A stretch of 64,000 nt of DNA from Strongylocentrotus purpuratus (taxonomy: Eukaryota > Echinodermata > Echinoidea > Camarodonta > Strongylocentrotidae): positions 180,271 to 244,270 of the forward strand of contig NW_022145610.1 of the NCBI RefSeq assembly GCF_000002235.5, in the 5' to 3' direction. The notes beneath the pieces were generated by a model. It did not search any database, had not been told where the DNA came from, and worked only from the letters and a program-made list of their open reading frames with translations. The first letter of the stretch is position 1; every line of letters begins with the position of its first letter. A program made the position numbers and the translations under genes. Positions 35,501 to 43,622 of this stretch are shown here, in pieces.

Positions 35501-37793
35501 TAATTAGCATAAAGCAGGAATTCTAACATTTTATTTGGTATCTCTAACAGTCATTATCGGAATTTGGAAATCGCACGAAATTCAACATCTCCTATTGTAT
35601 CTAAATAATGAATAAAATATGAATAATTAGTTAATGAAGCGTCCGTTCAATGTAAAGATAGGTTGATATAATTATAGTGAATGCCCTTTTGTTTCGTTTT
35701 GTGATCAATTTTTTGAAATCTTAAATGACAAAAAATCCTTAAAAAACCTAGAAAGCAATTAGAAAAACTGGTTGCAAAAGGAATGGAGAAAAGCAACAAC
35801 AACAAAAAACAGTATATTACATACTTCTCCTTTTTAAACAGTAAACCTAGATTATTCTGCTTGAAACATTTTGTTTTCGTTAATGCAAATACCTAATTGA
35901 AGAATTTCATTTTCTCTTTATTTTTTTCTGAAATGTTAAATACATGTAAGGAATTGAAAGCTTAATTTGGATACTTATTGTTGTTGATTTCTAGTGCCTG
36001 CTGGTTAGATTATTCGGACAACTCGATCTATTTCTTCGTGATCCCTACTCTGTGCGTGGTGGTTGGTAACATGGCTATCCTCACTCGTGTTACGGTCGTC
36101 ATTGTCAATCTCAAGAACCATGATCAACTCAAGAGAGACGGAGCAAGATATCAGAAACTCAAGTAAATACAACAATGTTTATACTTTGATTATTAGATAT
36201 TGATAGAATGATTGCAATTGTTATAACCTTGAGACGCTGCATCACTCGATAGTGAATACATGCTCACATAAACGTTATACAAACTACTTATGCAAAGCAA
36301 GTATGATTTAATGAGTACTATAAAAGTTGGCCTAGTTTGATGCACGATTGAAAATGAGTCCGAAAAAACATTTATATATTAATTTACAATATTCCATGTA
36401 ATTATCTGAACCACATCGTGTCATAACTTTGGATTTTCTATATACCAGTATATTTGTATAAAAGCCTTTTGTTGTGATTGATGGCCTTTGTGTGCTTGTT
36501 TTAGATACGCGTTGAAGGCCTCGCTCACCATCTCACCTCTGATGGGATCGACCTGGTTGTTTGGTGTGTTTACTCTGGCCGATTCATCTAACCTGACGTT
36601 CCTCTATATCTTCGTGTTATGTAACTCCATCCAAGGCATACTCATCTTCATTCTACACTGTCTTAACAGCCAGGAGGTAAACCACCATATCGCTCGTCTT
36701 TTCTGCCAATATCATCATCATCCATTGTCATTATTAAGTATTAAAGAAAAAAGGTACTATGTCCCATTTGCAGGCCCAAAATGAAAAGGTTAAATTCCAA
36801 TGGCATTTGAAAGACAATACTAATTTAGAACTTCCCCCCCAAAAAGGGGGCTTGAAAATGTATTTAAGTGGGAAATAACGACTATTAGTTGTCGAATCGA
36901 CTTAGGAGCTATAGAGCCAGTAAGTAATAGTCTGATTTTTCAGACCATTGTTTCGAATGGTCGTACGTTTTATGCTGCGCAAAGATTCAATCAGTTTAAT
37001 TTTGGCCATTACAAGAAGTGGGTTATTGATGTAGACAAATGCTCATGTACCCTTTACAGCTCATTTTATGTATGTTATTACCAAAGATGAAAAAAGCCAG
37101 TCAGTCACTCAATAGTGTCTGACAGTGCAGTGTAGCAAGTAAATATGATTCCTTGCATAATTTGAATATTAGGACACTGCTAACGTTTAAATTTCACGGA
37201 TAGGACATACATGACATATATCCATAATTCCTGCAAAGTTCTACAGAATTTGATGTTGGCTACAAAAGGGACATAGTATCGTTAATATGTTGTATTCCAT
37301 TCTTGGTAAATTTGTGTACGTGCCTTTTAATCTCTATCGTAATCTTTGCCAATTTAGTCGTAGGACTGTGATCATGGATTTGGTTTTCTCCAATTAAACC
37401 TTTAAATCAAAAAGTGACTTCACAATCACATTTCTTTTGTGTTTGAACTTAATATGTCAAAAAGTCATTCAATTTATTTTGTTAGCCTTGCAGACAACTG
37501 ATTCAATTGAAGTCTTCTGAAACAATATATGTGTCTATAAAGCTCGGTTAGACTTGCGTTGTAATATAGGAATAAAAATGAGACTTATTTTGATAATTAT
37601 GTTCTAGGTTCGTGATACTTTCAAACGTCGCATGGAGTTGTATCACATTGGTCGTTCAATCCGGCGATTTAGGATCCAACCTCTGAGCAGCTCTATGAAT
37701 GACTCTACCTGTACTACAAGTGATGGCAAGACAATGCGTAGTACTATCAACACACTATCGTCATTCGTTAGCAAGGAACAGAAGAGTTCTTAG
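10965..37793 (+). CDS. Adhesion G-protein-coupled receptor with C-type lectin and laminin-G-like ectodomain (25 exons, 1,087 aa)
   Basis: Exons: 10965-11184, 15625-15790, 16470-16544, 16852-16985, 18492-18550, 21376-21514, 22537-22674, 23784-23933, 24966-25080, 25944-26029, 26925-26965, 27741-27941, 28477-28551, 28883-29006, 29394-29616, 29817-29994, 30701-30759, 31650-31779, 32613-32716, 33653-33752, 34476-34629, 35428-35494, 35995-36162, 36505-36676, 37608-37793. All introns are GT-AG and phases agree at every junction, totalling 3,264 nt with stop TAG. Domains: signal peptide (core VAFLMVLLCYGG), C-type lectin 77-197, laminin-G/pentraxin-like about 200-430, GAIN about 440-771 with GPS cleavage predicted between L758 and T759, 7TM about 778-1022, tail to 1087. 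A cell-surface receptor expected to act through a tethered agonist (family knowledge). The ligand is unknown. The exon 10 donor could instead be at 26024, six bases earlier in the same phase. Confidence 0.9.
11860..11975. repeat. Short minisatellite of GGACAATTACCCC units next to poly-C
   Basis: Five or so units of 14-18 bp (GGGACAATTACCCCCGGATA, GGACAATTACCCCATA, GGACAATAAACCC) follow a poly-C run. It resembles the outer tandem units of foldback arms (GGACAACTCGCC) but no inverted partner is nearby, so it may be a solo arm remnant. Confidence 0.6.
13461..13985 (+). repeat. 219-bp tandem duplication ending in LINE-like (AATC)n tail
   Basis: Copy 1 is 13461-13679 and copy 2 is 13685-13903, nearly identical (a T-run length difference and one A/G change near ATTATTAGGAACG). 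After copy 2 come GAAATGAAATAAAAATCAATC and (AATC)n to 13,985, the same type of tail as at 10,234, so this is the 3' UTR of a non-LTR retrotransposon with an internal duplication. Confidence 0.8.
14303..14420 (-). mobile_element. LINE 3' tail with (AAGTTC)n, minus orientation
   Basis: (AAGTTC)n at 14303-14331 precedes AAGTTTATTCAAA. Read on the minus strand this is an AATAAA-like signal followed by a GAACTT repeat tail, matching the tail near 8180. Only the 3' end is present. Confidence 0.5.
15022..15525. mobile_element. Tc1/mariner-type MITE, 504 bp, TA target duplication
   Basis: Left terminus CAGTGCGTATACAAAAAAT after TA (15020-15021). The right terminus is CTTTTTCTATACGCACTA before TA (15526-15527), its inverted partner (TAGTGCGTATAGAAAAAG). 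No transposase. A truncated copy is at 8905 and a strongly decayed relative may lie at about 27,420-27,700. Confidence 0.75.
15625..16985 (+). CDS. Adhesion GPCR exons 2-4: C-type lectin-like domain
   Basis: Residues 77-197, on exons 15625-15790, 16470-16544 and 16852-16985. It begins CPLKFKHLNHMC and has the helix-2 motif GGDLATWHDEDTLNYISSL. The core CGIGLEYDAGTWQWRNGEQ corresponds to the WIGL and W-x-W-x-x-G signatures. It closes with ELCSIC (C191, C194). The usual calcium/sugar motifs EPN or QPD and WND are not visible (GEQVTS occupies the loop), so classical sugar binding is doubtful. Splitting the domain at phase-2 borders keeps the three exons coherent. Confidence 0.85.
17310..17556. 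repeat. 36-37-bp minisatellite (TTGATTGAATTCTAC units), split by an insertion
   Basis: About seven units with the core TTTTGATTGAATTCTACCAG and alternating ATACATG(C/T)TAACA/GACA spacers. A single early unit lies at about 17,000 and a detached unit at 17,873-17,920 beyond the inserted sequence, so the array originally ran on. Confidence 0.8.
17557..17872 (-). mobile_element. LINE-like 3' end inserted in the minisatellite (minus orientation)
   Basis: On the minus strand the insert ends ...GAGATAAAACTTGAAACTG, an AATAAA-poor LINE-type tail. The array sequence CTACTAATT stops at the left border and resumes as AATTTATACGTGC on the right, leaving a short shared AATT. The remaining 5' part shows no protein match I recognise. 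Confidence 0.45.
18312..18398. repeat. (CT)n microsatellite
   Basis: Nearly pure CT repeats about 95 bp before the exon 5 acceptor of the adhesion GPCR. The upstream end may extend the polypyrimidine tract of that intron. Confidence 0.95.
18492..26029 (+). CDS. Adhesion GPCR exons 5-10: laminin-G / pentraxin-like domain
   Basis: Six exons (18492-18550, 21376-21514, 22537-22674, 23784-23933, 24966-25080, 25944-26029), residues about 199-428. Diagnostic parts: MGKALQPESSSDIFTLQ, then CSGDYCSYESGTTVSFWVEM (conserved G-T-x-V-S-F-W strand), WTFVVASWKG, and at the end LGWDRVSFDEFAIWNRPL followed by EEIIH. That D-E-F-A-I-W-N-R-P-L-x-x-E-E-I ending is the hallmark of concanavalin-like LamG_3/pentraxin domains found in many adhesion GPCRs. 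Many Cys in exon 9 (residues 361-399) suggest extra disulfides. The 2.8-kb intron between exons 5 and 6 carries a hAT element. Confidence 0.82.
19277..21159. mobile_element. hAT-type non-autonomous element, 1.88 kb, with internal satellite array
   Basis: The 8-bp target duplication CTAAGTGG is at 19269-19276 and 21160-21167. Termini are CATAGGCGCCGGAAG at the left and, inverted, CAGGCGCGCCGGAAG at the right. An 8-bp duplication with short C-A-starting inverted ends is the hAT pattern. Poly-C/poly-G runs sit just inside both ends. It has no transposase frame. It lies in intron 5 of the adhesion GPCR. A diverged partial copy of its right part is in the foldback element at 4193-4795. Confidence 0.8.
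19994..20912 (+). repeat. GC-rich satellite array, about 10 units of 92-98 bp, with higher-order structure
   Basis: Each unit begins GCTCATCTGACCGTAATTAA or a variant, then CCTAAAACCCCTGAGCTTCC, GGGCTCTGCCCCCTGGACCC and CACCAAGGGCCCTA. Variants CCATTATTAAA, CCATTATTCAA and CCGTAGTT occur in that order twice (units 4-6 and 7-9), so a three-unit block of about 285 bp was itself duplicated. The CTTCCGGGGGCTCTGCCCCC part is a strong hairpin. Confidence 0.85.
21870..22250. mobile_element. Poly-C-rich dispersed repeat, copy 1
   Basis: Several runs of 14-20 C separate the blocks AAGTGTCCTCTTAC and CGCTTATTCAGCGGCTGGCT. The block ending GCTGAGTCGTTGCG occurs twice here. It ends CTTGAAAAAATCTTGCGTACG followed by CCACTG. 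The same blocks in the same order occur at 43,383-43,622. The end, read as CAGTGGCGTACGCA on the minus strand, looks like a transposon terminus. Confidence 0.65.
25286..25765. repeat. Degenerate G/A-rich repeat in intron 9
   Basis: Loose units of the form AGAAGGGGCACTTATTA-like sequence recur over about 480 bp. The left border CAGGGGCGGCAGAGTG and the right border read on the minus strand as GGCGCTCCCGGGGCACAGG resemble DNA-transposon ends, but I see no convincing target duplication. Confidence 0.35.
26090..26418. repeat. Minisatellite of 30-35-bp units in intron 10
   Basis: About ten diverged units with core ACGGACTTGACATCTTTTAT followed by TGTGAC. It begins about 60 bp after the exon 10 donor. 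Open frames through it are artefacts. Confidence 0.75.
26580..26830 (-). mobile_element. tRNA-derived SINE, family A, copy 1
   Basis: On the minus strand the head reads TGGCTCAGTCAGTAGAGCG (A-box region), a CCTCACAACCGGGAGG anticodon-like arm and GGTTCGAACCCTGG (B box). The body CGTCATACCAAAAGACGTTA is shared with the copy at 42,395-42,603. It is not a functional tRNA gene: a body follows the head and there are no CCA-type or terminator features. It lies in intron 10 of the GPCR. Confidence 0.75.
26925..31779 (+). CDS. Adhesion GPCR exons 11-18: GAIN domain with GPS cleavage motif
   Basis: Residues about 428-771, on exons 26925-26965, 27741-27941, 28477-28551, 28883-29006, 29394-29616, 29817-29994, 30701-30759 and 31650-31779. 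The helical subdomain A (residues 442-533; DMLEGQEKLGI, ITQLFTTTLERT, IALDIVSELTEDV) is followed by the beta-rich subdomain B. The GPS spans SCVYWNTSFE, GAWLTNGC and THVTCSCYHLTHFAVLM. Both Cys pairs and both Trp are present, and the catalytic H-L-T triad is intact (codons 31735-31743). Autoproteolysis between Leu and Thr is therefore expected, exposing a THFAVLM tethered agonist. Confidence 0.9.
28197..28323 (+). other. Possible alternative terminal exon of the adhesion GPCR (in intron 12)
   Basis: A usable acceptor (TAATTATAG at 28196) opens, in the correct phase 0 after exon 12, the 20 codons IIAVQEMFTECCSADDLKEE and then stop TAA at 28257-28259. AATAAA follows at 28318-28323. If used, it would yield a secreted ectodomain ending inside the GAIN domain. 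The AATAAA sits beside a poly-C run, and no conservation can be assessed, so this remains speculative. Confidence 0.2.
29255..29325. repeat. (TTA)n microsatellite
   Basis: Almost pure TTA/ATT repeat with a few interruptions, in intron 14 of the GPCR. Confidence 0.92.
31935..32245 (+). mobile_element. tRNA-derived SINE, family B, copy in intron 18
   Basis: The head has GGTGTCGCGATTCACTAG and the B-box-like GGTTTGAGTCCC. The body shares TCTACATTTGCCACACTCGA with 46,195 and parts with 59,353. The downstream body CACCGACACGGTAGCCCAGG appears only here. Confidence 0.65.
32492..32548. repeat. (TAG)n microsatellite
   Basis: About 19 uninterrupted TAG triplets, 65 bp before the TM1 exon of the GPCR. 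Confidence 0.95.
32613..36676 (+). CDS. Adhesion GPCR exons 19-24: seven-transmembrane domain
   Basis: Exons 32613-32716 (TM1), 33653-33752 (TM2), 34476-34629 (TM3), 35428-35494 (TM4), 35995-36162 (TM5), 36505-36676 (TM6-7). Family B2 hallmarks: SNIGCGLSVFGSVATVIVF in TM1, HSNLAASIAMSQ in TM2, ASFVWMMIEGLQLY in TM3, and NMAILTRVTVVIVNL in TM5. TM6 has ISPLMGSTWLFGVFTL and TM7 has VLCNSIQGILIFILHCLNS. The conserved extracellular disulfide pairs C842 (IGCQ) with C915 (ACWLD). Helix content and order are complete, so the receptor should be able to signal. G-protein choice cannot be told from sequence. Confidence 0.93.
32770..33010 (+). mobile_element. tRNA-derived SINE in intron 19
   Basis: tRNA-like head GTAGTCGAGTGGTTTAATC with B box GGGTTCGAGCCTCGG, then the body GACATTAAGCAAGACATTTT and GCGATGCTCCCCGAGGAG. 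It is related to the copy at 42,830 (head ending GGTTCGAGTG, body AAGACATTAAT). Confidence 0.65.
34985..35215 (-). mobile_element. Partial copy of the TTAA MITE family
   Basis: The reverse complement of 570-774: GATTCCACACCGTTTC-type, GCAATCGCATGACCAGAAC and CCCATATACATCTTTC blocks are shared. The right terminus is here near 35,004 (AGATAAAG); the other end is not found. It lies in intron 21 of the GPCR. Confidence 0.6.
37608..37793 (+). CDS. Adhesion GPCR exon 25: cytoplasmic tail and stop
   Basis: 61 residues beginning VRDTFKRRMELYHIGRSIRR, a basic juxtamembrane stretch, then Ser/Thr-rich sequence (SSSMNDSTCTTSDGKTMRST) and the end SKEQKSS before TAG at 37791-37793. The many Ser/Thr are possible phosphorylation sites (inference). 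No PDZ-ligand consensus of the latrophilin type is seen at the C-terminus. Confidence 0.88.
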   Translation, partial: VRDTFKRRMELYHIGRSIRRFRIQPLSSSMNDSTCTTSDGKTMRSTINTLSSFVSKEQKSS

Positions 37794-39960
37794 ACAACTG
37801 CATGGCGAATATATTAATTGGTAACTTAATTATCAAAATCAGACTGGTACTTAGAAGTACAGTTATACAATAATACAACAGAGGCTTCTATCAGGAGCAA
37901 AAGGGGCCGGTTTATTCTAAATTATTGGTGATTAAATCCTCAATAATTTGTTATAGATGAAGGTTAATTATCGTTATTATTATTTTGCTAATGTTATTTT
38001 CATTATTATTATCATTTTAACCATTATTATTTATAAAATTATAGAAATAAAGGTTGAATCAACAAGGCGGGAAATGAGATAACAATGACGATACTTTGTT
38101 ATCAAGACCTTATGTAAACTTTGTTTCATCATCCTCGTCATCCTCGTCATACACAGGACCTTATTATGAATCGTAGATGGTAGGACTTTAACTCTGAGTG
38201 ACAAATATGATCATATTGTTTGCCTTCAGACGTTCTTTAATATATATACAGTTTAACAATCAATATTAAGTGTTTAACAGACACCATTGAGAAAGCTAAT
38301 CAAATGTTATGGTGACGAAGGCTCTCTCTCTCTCTCTCTCTCGCGAGCTAAAGCAATGGTTCGAAGTTAGCCATACTCGATACTTGGGATTTGTTCTCAA
38401 TCAGTTGTGACGTCGCCTTATTTATTTTCTCCTTTCTCATTTCACATGAGAAAGATCTAGGATATTCATTTTTATAAAATGAATAAACCTTTTTTTATTT
38501 GTTCTTTGTGAGCAGTGTAACTAGATAAATGCACACAAGCGAAATATAACATATTTATTAATTAAGATTATCATTGTTTTATTCGTATTCGTATTGTAAC
38601 AAAGTTCACAGAAACAAAGTGGAGAGGGTGGAGAGCATAGTGTCATCTCATCGGGCCATCTCTGTCCACCCTCCCCCTCTCTAACCTGGATGTTAATGTA
38701 CTTTTCTTGATGTAATGGTTAGTTTTGTCACCATGTTGTATTTGTTCAAACCGAAGAGAGAAAGAGTTGGAATTACATGCAGAATTTTGCATATTTTATT
38801 TCCAATTTTCAGAGTTGATAAATAGATCTTTAGCACATCGGATGATGAAGTTATTAAATGATTGCGCTTTTAAGTAGAATAGAAAATTAATATGATTTCA
38901 TACAGAACTATTTGGTTTTTTCCAGTCCAAATTTCCCACAAGTTTAACATTTTGTTTGCCATCAATACAAATCGTTCAGTCAACTGGTACATGTTACACA
39001 TGGAATCGACATATTCATTTACCTCAAGATAAGAACTTTCAGTAAGGGGTTGGGAGGGGGAAGGGAGTGTACTATTATGATGGGGTGCTTATGCCTGTCT
39101 GTGGAAAAAGTGCCTTTAATCGCACCTGCACTTTGAAAGATAAACAAGTTTTAAAAGTAATTTAGAAGACAAATAAAGCGAAGCTTTTCTTTGCTACCCG
39201 CTAAATCTTTTCAGTGTGATATTAAAGATGAAGTATCTCTTAGACTGCAGAATGATCTAAGAAAACATTAATCACATGTAATTCGTTTCGTACATGCACA
39301 ATCGTTATTGCGTCATCGTTGTTGTATCATTAAAGCGAAGAAGTCTACTTTAGAGTGACAAGTATACAATAGTAGTGACATTATTATCATTATCATTAGT
39401 TTCATAACTATGACAATTGTTTGTGTAATATTAAGTACTTTAACTCACTTGTGTCACGGTCATCATTGCTATCGTTGCTATCATTGGAAATCAATTAATA
39501 TATTACTACTGTTGTTTGATTCACTTTTAGCACCTAAACACGAAAATAATTGTCATTGGTATATTATCAGGCGTAGAGGCCGTATCTTTTAATCGTATTG
39601 CTTTATTTGTTGTAAATAGTTTACTCGTATAAACTGCTAAATTGATATTATATGAAGGTTTTGTTCTAAAACGCCTCATGTGCTCATTACAATATCATTC
39701 ACCACACTGTTCGTTGAAAAAAGGATATTATCATAGGTTTAATTTCATAAGAACTGTACGCTCGGTGTTTGTATAATAACTTGCACGTGAACATCAATCA
39801 TTGATAACATTAGGTATATTATCATGCGTTCAAGGCGCATTTTTGGATGTTATTGTTGCACTGTAAATATTGGCTGAAATTTGTTAATATTTGTCTTTGG
39901 TCAGCTGTATAAGTCATTAGCTTATCTTCATTCTTGGACATTCGGGATAATGAAATATTT
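37794..39960 (+). other. 3' UTR of the adhesion GPCR and intergenic DNA
   Basis: Candidate poly(A) signals AATAAA at 38046-38051 and 38482-38487 follow the stop codon. A short (CT)n lies at 38322-38343. No further coding exon is recognised on either strand. Confidence 0.45.
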
Positions 39961-39967
39961 TGGTTTG

Positions 39968-41398
39968 GTCTCCGGTCAGACTGATGTCGGACTGGCGTCG
40001 CACAGTGGGCCAGGGAGGAACCAAAGTGCGCCAAAACTCATGTTTGGGGATTTATTTTTTATAAATCCAGAGGAAATGTTTGGATTTCCAGGGATTTGCG
40101 CTAAAATTTTATTACCAACATTTTCTCTGATGTCTAAGCTTTAAGTTGATACCAGATTTGGCTGCCCGATTCTGCCCGTTATTATGTTAGAGCCGTTTTC
40201 CTTGCAACATTGCCCCGAAAATGTGTTTATTTCGGTCCGCGGTGTCAGAATAAGTGTCACGCGCCCCCTCGCGCCGTGATTTATGACCACGAATCCTTCA
40301 TGATTCAGCCGCGGACCCCCAAAACCCACATTTTCGGGGCAATGTGGCAAGGGAAATCGGCTCTAACATAACAACGGGCAAGATCGGGCAGCCAAATATG
40401 GTATCAACTTAAAGCTTAGACATCAGAGGAAATGGTGGTATTAAAATTTAAGCGGTACACTGCGGAGATCTAAACATTTCTTCTGGATTTATAAAAAACA
40501 TGGATAATTAGTCCATTTTTCAGTGAATTACCCTATAATATATCATGAAGATTGTGTTTCTATTCATTTTAACCCATTCATTCAACGAAATGAACTATCA
40601 GGAATATGTGAGAGCAATTTCATATCAATAACTTAAAAACTTCATGTTGAATTGAAAGATTTATAAAATAAGTCACTTTTGCACTAAAACTGTGAATATG
40701 TAGGATTTTGCTGTTTGAAGTAGTAAATTTATACCCTTATTGTGCATAACGGAATTAAATATTTCACTGAGGTATTCCTCTATGTATTACCTTTCAACTG
40801 GGCAAGAAAAAAATTGAAAAAAAAAATCACCCAAACTTAGTTTTGGCGCACTTTGGTTCCTCCCTGGCCCACTGTGCGTCGGTCTACAGTCGGACTTGCG
40901 TCGGTATACGGTCTGCCGTCGGACCGGTGTCGGTCTAAGGTCGGACTGGTGTCGGTCTACCGTCGGACCGGTATCGGTTTACAGTCGGACCGGTGTCGTT
41001 CTAAGGTCGGACTGGTGTCGGTCTGCCGTCGGACCGGTATCGGTTTACGGTCAGACCGGTGTCGTTCTAAGGTCGGACTGGTGTCGGTCTGCCGTCGGCC
41101 GGTATCGTTTTCCGGTCGGACCGGTGTCGTTCTAAGGTCGAACCGGTGTCGGTCTGCGGTCGGACTAGCGTCTGTAAACGGTCGGACTGGTGTTGGTTTA
41201 CGGTCGGACCGGTGTCGGTTTACGGTCGGACTGGGTGCGGTCCGCGGTCGGACCGGTGTCGGTCTAAGGCGGACTAGTGTCGGTCGACTTTCGGACTTAC
41301 GTCGGTCTGCGGTCGGATTGACGTCAGTCTGCGGTCGGACTGGTGTCGGTCTGCGGTCGGACTGGTGTCGGTCTGCGGTCGGACTGGTGTCGAACTCG
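39968..41398. repeat. 22-bp minisatellite (GGTCGGACTGGTGTCGGTCT), interrupted at 40001-40876
   Basis: About 24 units occupy 40,877-41,398, and one to two units (TCCGGTCAGACTGATGTC, GGACTGGCGTCG) precede the insertion. Joining position 40000 to 40882 restores the 22-bp phase. The unit is CpG-rich and alternates ACTGGTGT/ACCGGTAT forms. The 184-residue open frame through it encodes a 22-residue repeat only because 22 is prime to 3 and the unit lacks stops. Confidence 0.9.
40001..40876. mobile_element. Transib/RAG-type non-autonomous DNA transposon (876 bp)
   Basis: The termini are perfect 38-bp inverted repeats (40001-40038 and 40839-40876) starting CACAGTGGGCCAGGGAGG. The 5-bp target duplication CGTCG is at 39996-40000 and 40877-40881. 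CACAGTG is identical to the V(D)J recombination-signal heptamer, and CGNCG is the target site known for Transib transposons. Inside, about 200 bp at each side are again inverted (CTCTGATGTCTAAGCTTTAA on the left faces its complement near 40,410), so the element could fold almost end to end. It has no coding capacity for a RAG1-like transposase. Confidence 0.8.
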
Positions 41399-42394
41399 TT
41401 GGTGTGACTGGGGTGGTATTCTTCGTAGTAAATATAAGCTAAAGTGTGAAATCGTACATCGTCAATTTCGGTTTAATTACGGTTATAGTTCCGTCGATAG
41501 TAATACATTTTATTCATATTAATCACTTTCTGAATCAATGGATTTTACATTTACATGTTGCTCTTCTACGTGTCCATATCATGTATAGAAGCACTTATGT
41601 GATTTCAATGTTGGGGGAGATAAAGATTATGGCGCGAAGGGTACGTAGGCTTGAATATATAGTCCTGAGGGAAGTAGCATTATGTAATATGTAAGATTTC
41701 ACAAAAAGGGACAGTTGCCATAGAAAAACGACGACGAGTCAACAAATTAAAATGATTTAAATAGTTTTAAAACTGAACCATGTTTTTAGTCAAATTTGAA
41801 CGGGTTCTTCAATAAATAAACCTCACAAGAGCTGCCGCAGCAAGTTACCGATTGATGTTACCGAACACAATGAAGACAGTTATAAGGAAAGAAATGTTTA
41901 AGTCAAGCATATGTACATGTATATTTCACATATTTCACATATTAAGGTATATTTAACAACAATGTATAACAATTCCACTTTTAGTAAACAATGTTATTCA
42001 TCACAATCGTACATTCACTATTTTGAAATTTAATAAATATTCACCTTTTAACACCATTTACTGTGTGTAAAGTTTGTCTGTTTATTTTGTGGAAGTTTAA
42101 ATAGTTCACTCTCATCTTGAGTAATTAATCTTTTAAATCTCCCCTTTCTCATTACTTTCATACCTAACTGTATAATGCAATGGATATCAGAACATCTGTA
42201 TTTTACATAACATCGAACAACACCACTTATTAATGTCAAATTTGACATTCGTCCCATTTACATAAATTTGTTAATATATTACAGCATGAATATAAACACG
42301 GCTACGTATCATTTAGACTGATTAATTTATACCAGCATGGTGTATGTTTACAGTTACACAGCTTAGCAAAACTGAACAATGATACAGTAATAAT

Positions 42395-42603
42395 AAGAAC
42401 GTTTTATTTACCCAGGGTAGCCACTTCAGTTATGAAACTGCTCTTCCAGCGGGCCTTGGTTACATAATAATATGCTGAGCGCTTAGCTAGAAGGCAGAAG
42501 GTCCCATTCTTATAAGTCTTTGGTATGACTCGGCCGAGGTTCGAACCCACGACCTCCCGTTCATGAGGCGGGCGCTCTAACCACTGAGCCACCATGCCCG
42601 GTT
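42395..42603 (-). mobile_element. tRNA-derived SINE, family A, copy 2
   Basis: Minus-strand head GCATGGTGGCTCAGTGG, TTAGAGCGCCCGCC, B box GGTTCGAACCTCGG. The body CGAGTCATACCAAAGACTTA matches copy 1 at 26,580. The tail TACCCTGGGTAAATAAAACG looks LINE-derived; the same tail recurs at 55,735-55,800. Not a true tRNA gene. Confidence 0.78.
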
Positions 42604-42829
42604 TATAGGAGCGATTAGATGCAAGAGAATAACGTTGTGAAATCCATCAACAAACGGATGATATAATGTTTGTAAATTTACTTCTCACAAGGCACTAAAT
42701 CGATGAAATAAAAACAGTATCTTGTACCAATGAAAACACTCAGATCGATATAACAAACATATTAGGGTTTAGATGATCATGTTACGGTAAATCAAAATGT
42801 CCTTGTCGAGGTTTGTCTTTTGTAAAAGA

Positions 42830-43075
42830 CATAAACTCGACTAGAGATGCGACGGTCGTGGGTTCGAGTGCAGCACATCACGTATACGTTTTAGTAAGAC
42901 ATTAATTATACTTTTGCCACTCTCAACTCAGGTTTAAGTCGTACCAAGAGTAAAAGCAGCCGTGCAACAACATCAAAGCAGGGGGTAAACAATAATGCTG
43001 GTGTGCAGCCTCATATAATCAGATGTGCACACTATACAAGTAACCACTACTATTATGATAACTATCAAAACATTC
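42830..43075 (+). mobile_element. tRNA-derived SINE, diverged
   Basis: A B-box-like GGGTTCGAGTGCAGC with the body AAGACATTAATTATACTTTT, GCCACTCTCAACTCAGG, ending in CACTATACAAGTAACCACTA. Head partly lost. Confidence 0.5.
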
Positions 43076-43382
43076 AAGGGCTAAGATTCATGGACCATGG
43101 TTTTCTTCTTTATTTTTAAAATGTAAGTCTAATCTAAATTGACTCTAAAATAATGTGATAAGAGAGAGGCTATCACATTTGTTATATCCTTCTCAGCATT
43201 CGTATCATAGACGCGTTTAGTCGTGGATATAAGTAGCGCCACATAATCATCTTAATAACTCACTTCCAAGTTATGTTCTTGAAGAACAAATCAATTTGTA
43301 TAGAAATCACTTTAAGTTTCATCACATCTTCGCTCTTCGTAGTAGAAATTAAGCCAGATGTACCGCTACCGCGATCTGTATT

Positions 43383-43622
43383 AATGGAAACCCCCCCCCC
43401 CCCCCTTGGATTTAAAAAAAAAAAAAAATTATTCCCATGGCTGACCTAAAAAGGTGACCTTACCCCCCCCCCCCCCCCCCCCCACGAAGTGTCCTCTTAC
43501 CCCCCCCCCCTCCCGCTTATTCAGCGGCTGGCTGAGTCGTTGCGAAATTTTCGGCCCGATTTATAAATGTTAAACGCCCCCCCCCCCCCCCCCCCCTTGA
43601 AAAAATCCTGCGTACGCGCCTG
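43383..43622. mobile_element. Poly-C-rich dispersed repeat, copy 2
   Basis: Same order of blocks as 21,870-22,250 (GTGTCCTCTTAC, CGCTTATTCAGCGGCTGGCT, GAGTCGTTGCG, TTGAAAAAATCCTGCGTACG) separated by long C runs. The right end is GCGTACGCGCCTG. Confidence 0.65.

Noticed and set aside
40853..41407. 184-residue plus-strand open frame with a repeating Arg/Ser/Val pattern
   Set aside because: It is a read-through of the 22-bp minisatellite; several frames are open for the same reason and no start or domain is present.
42525..42603. tRNA gene on the minus strand
   Set aside because: A and B boxes are present but the sequence continues into a SINE body shared with 26,580, and the cloverleaf is imperfect.
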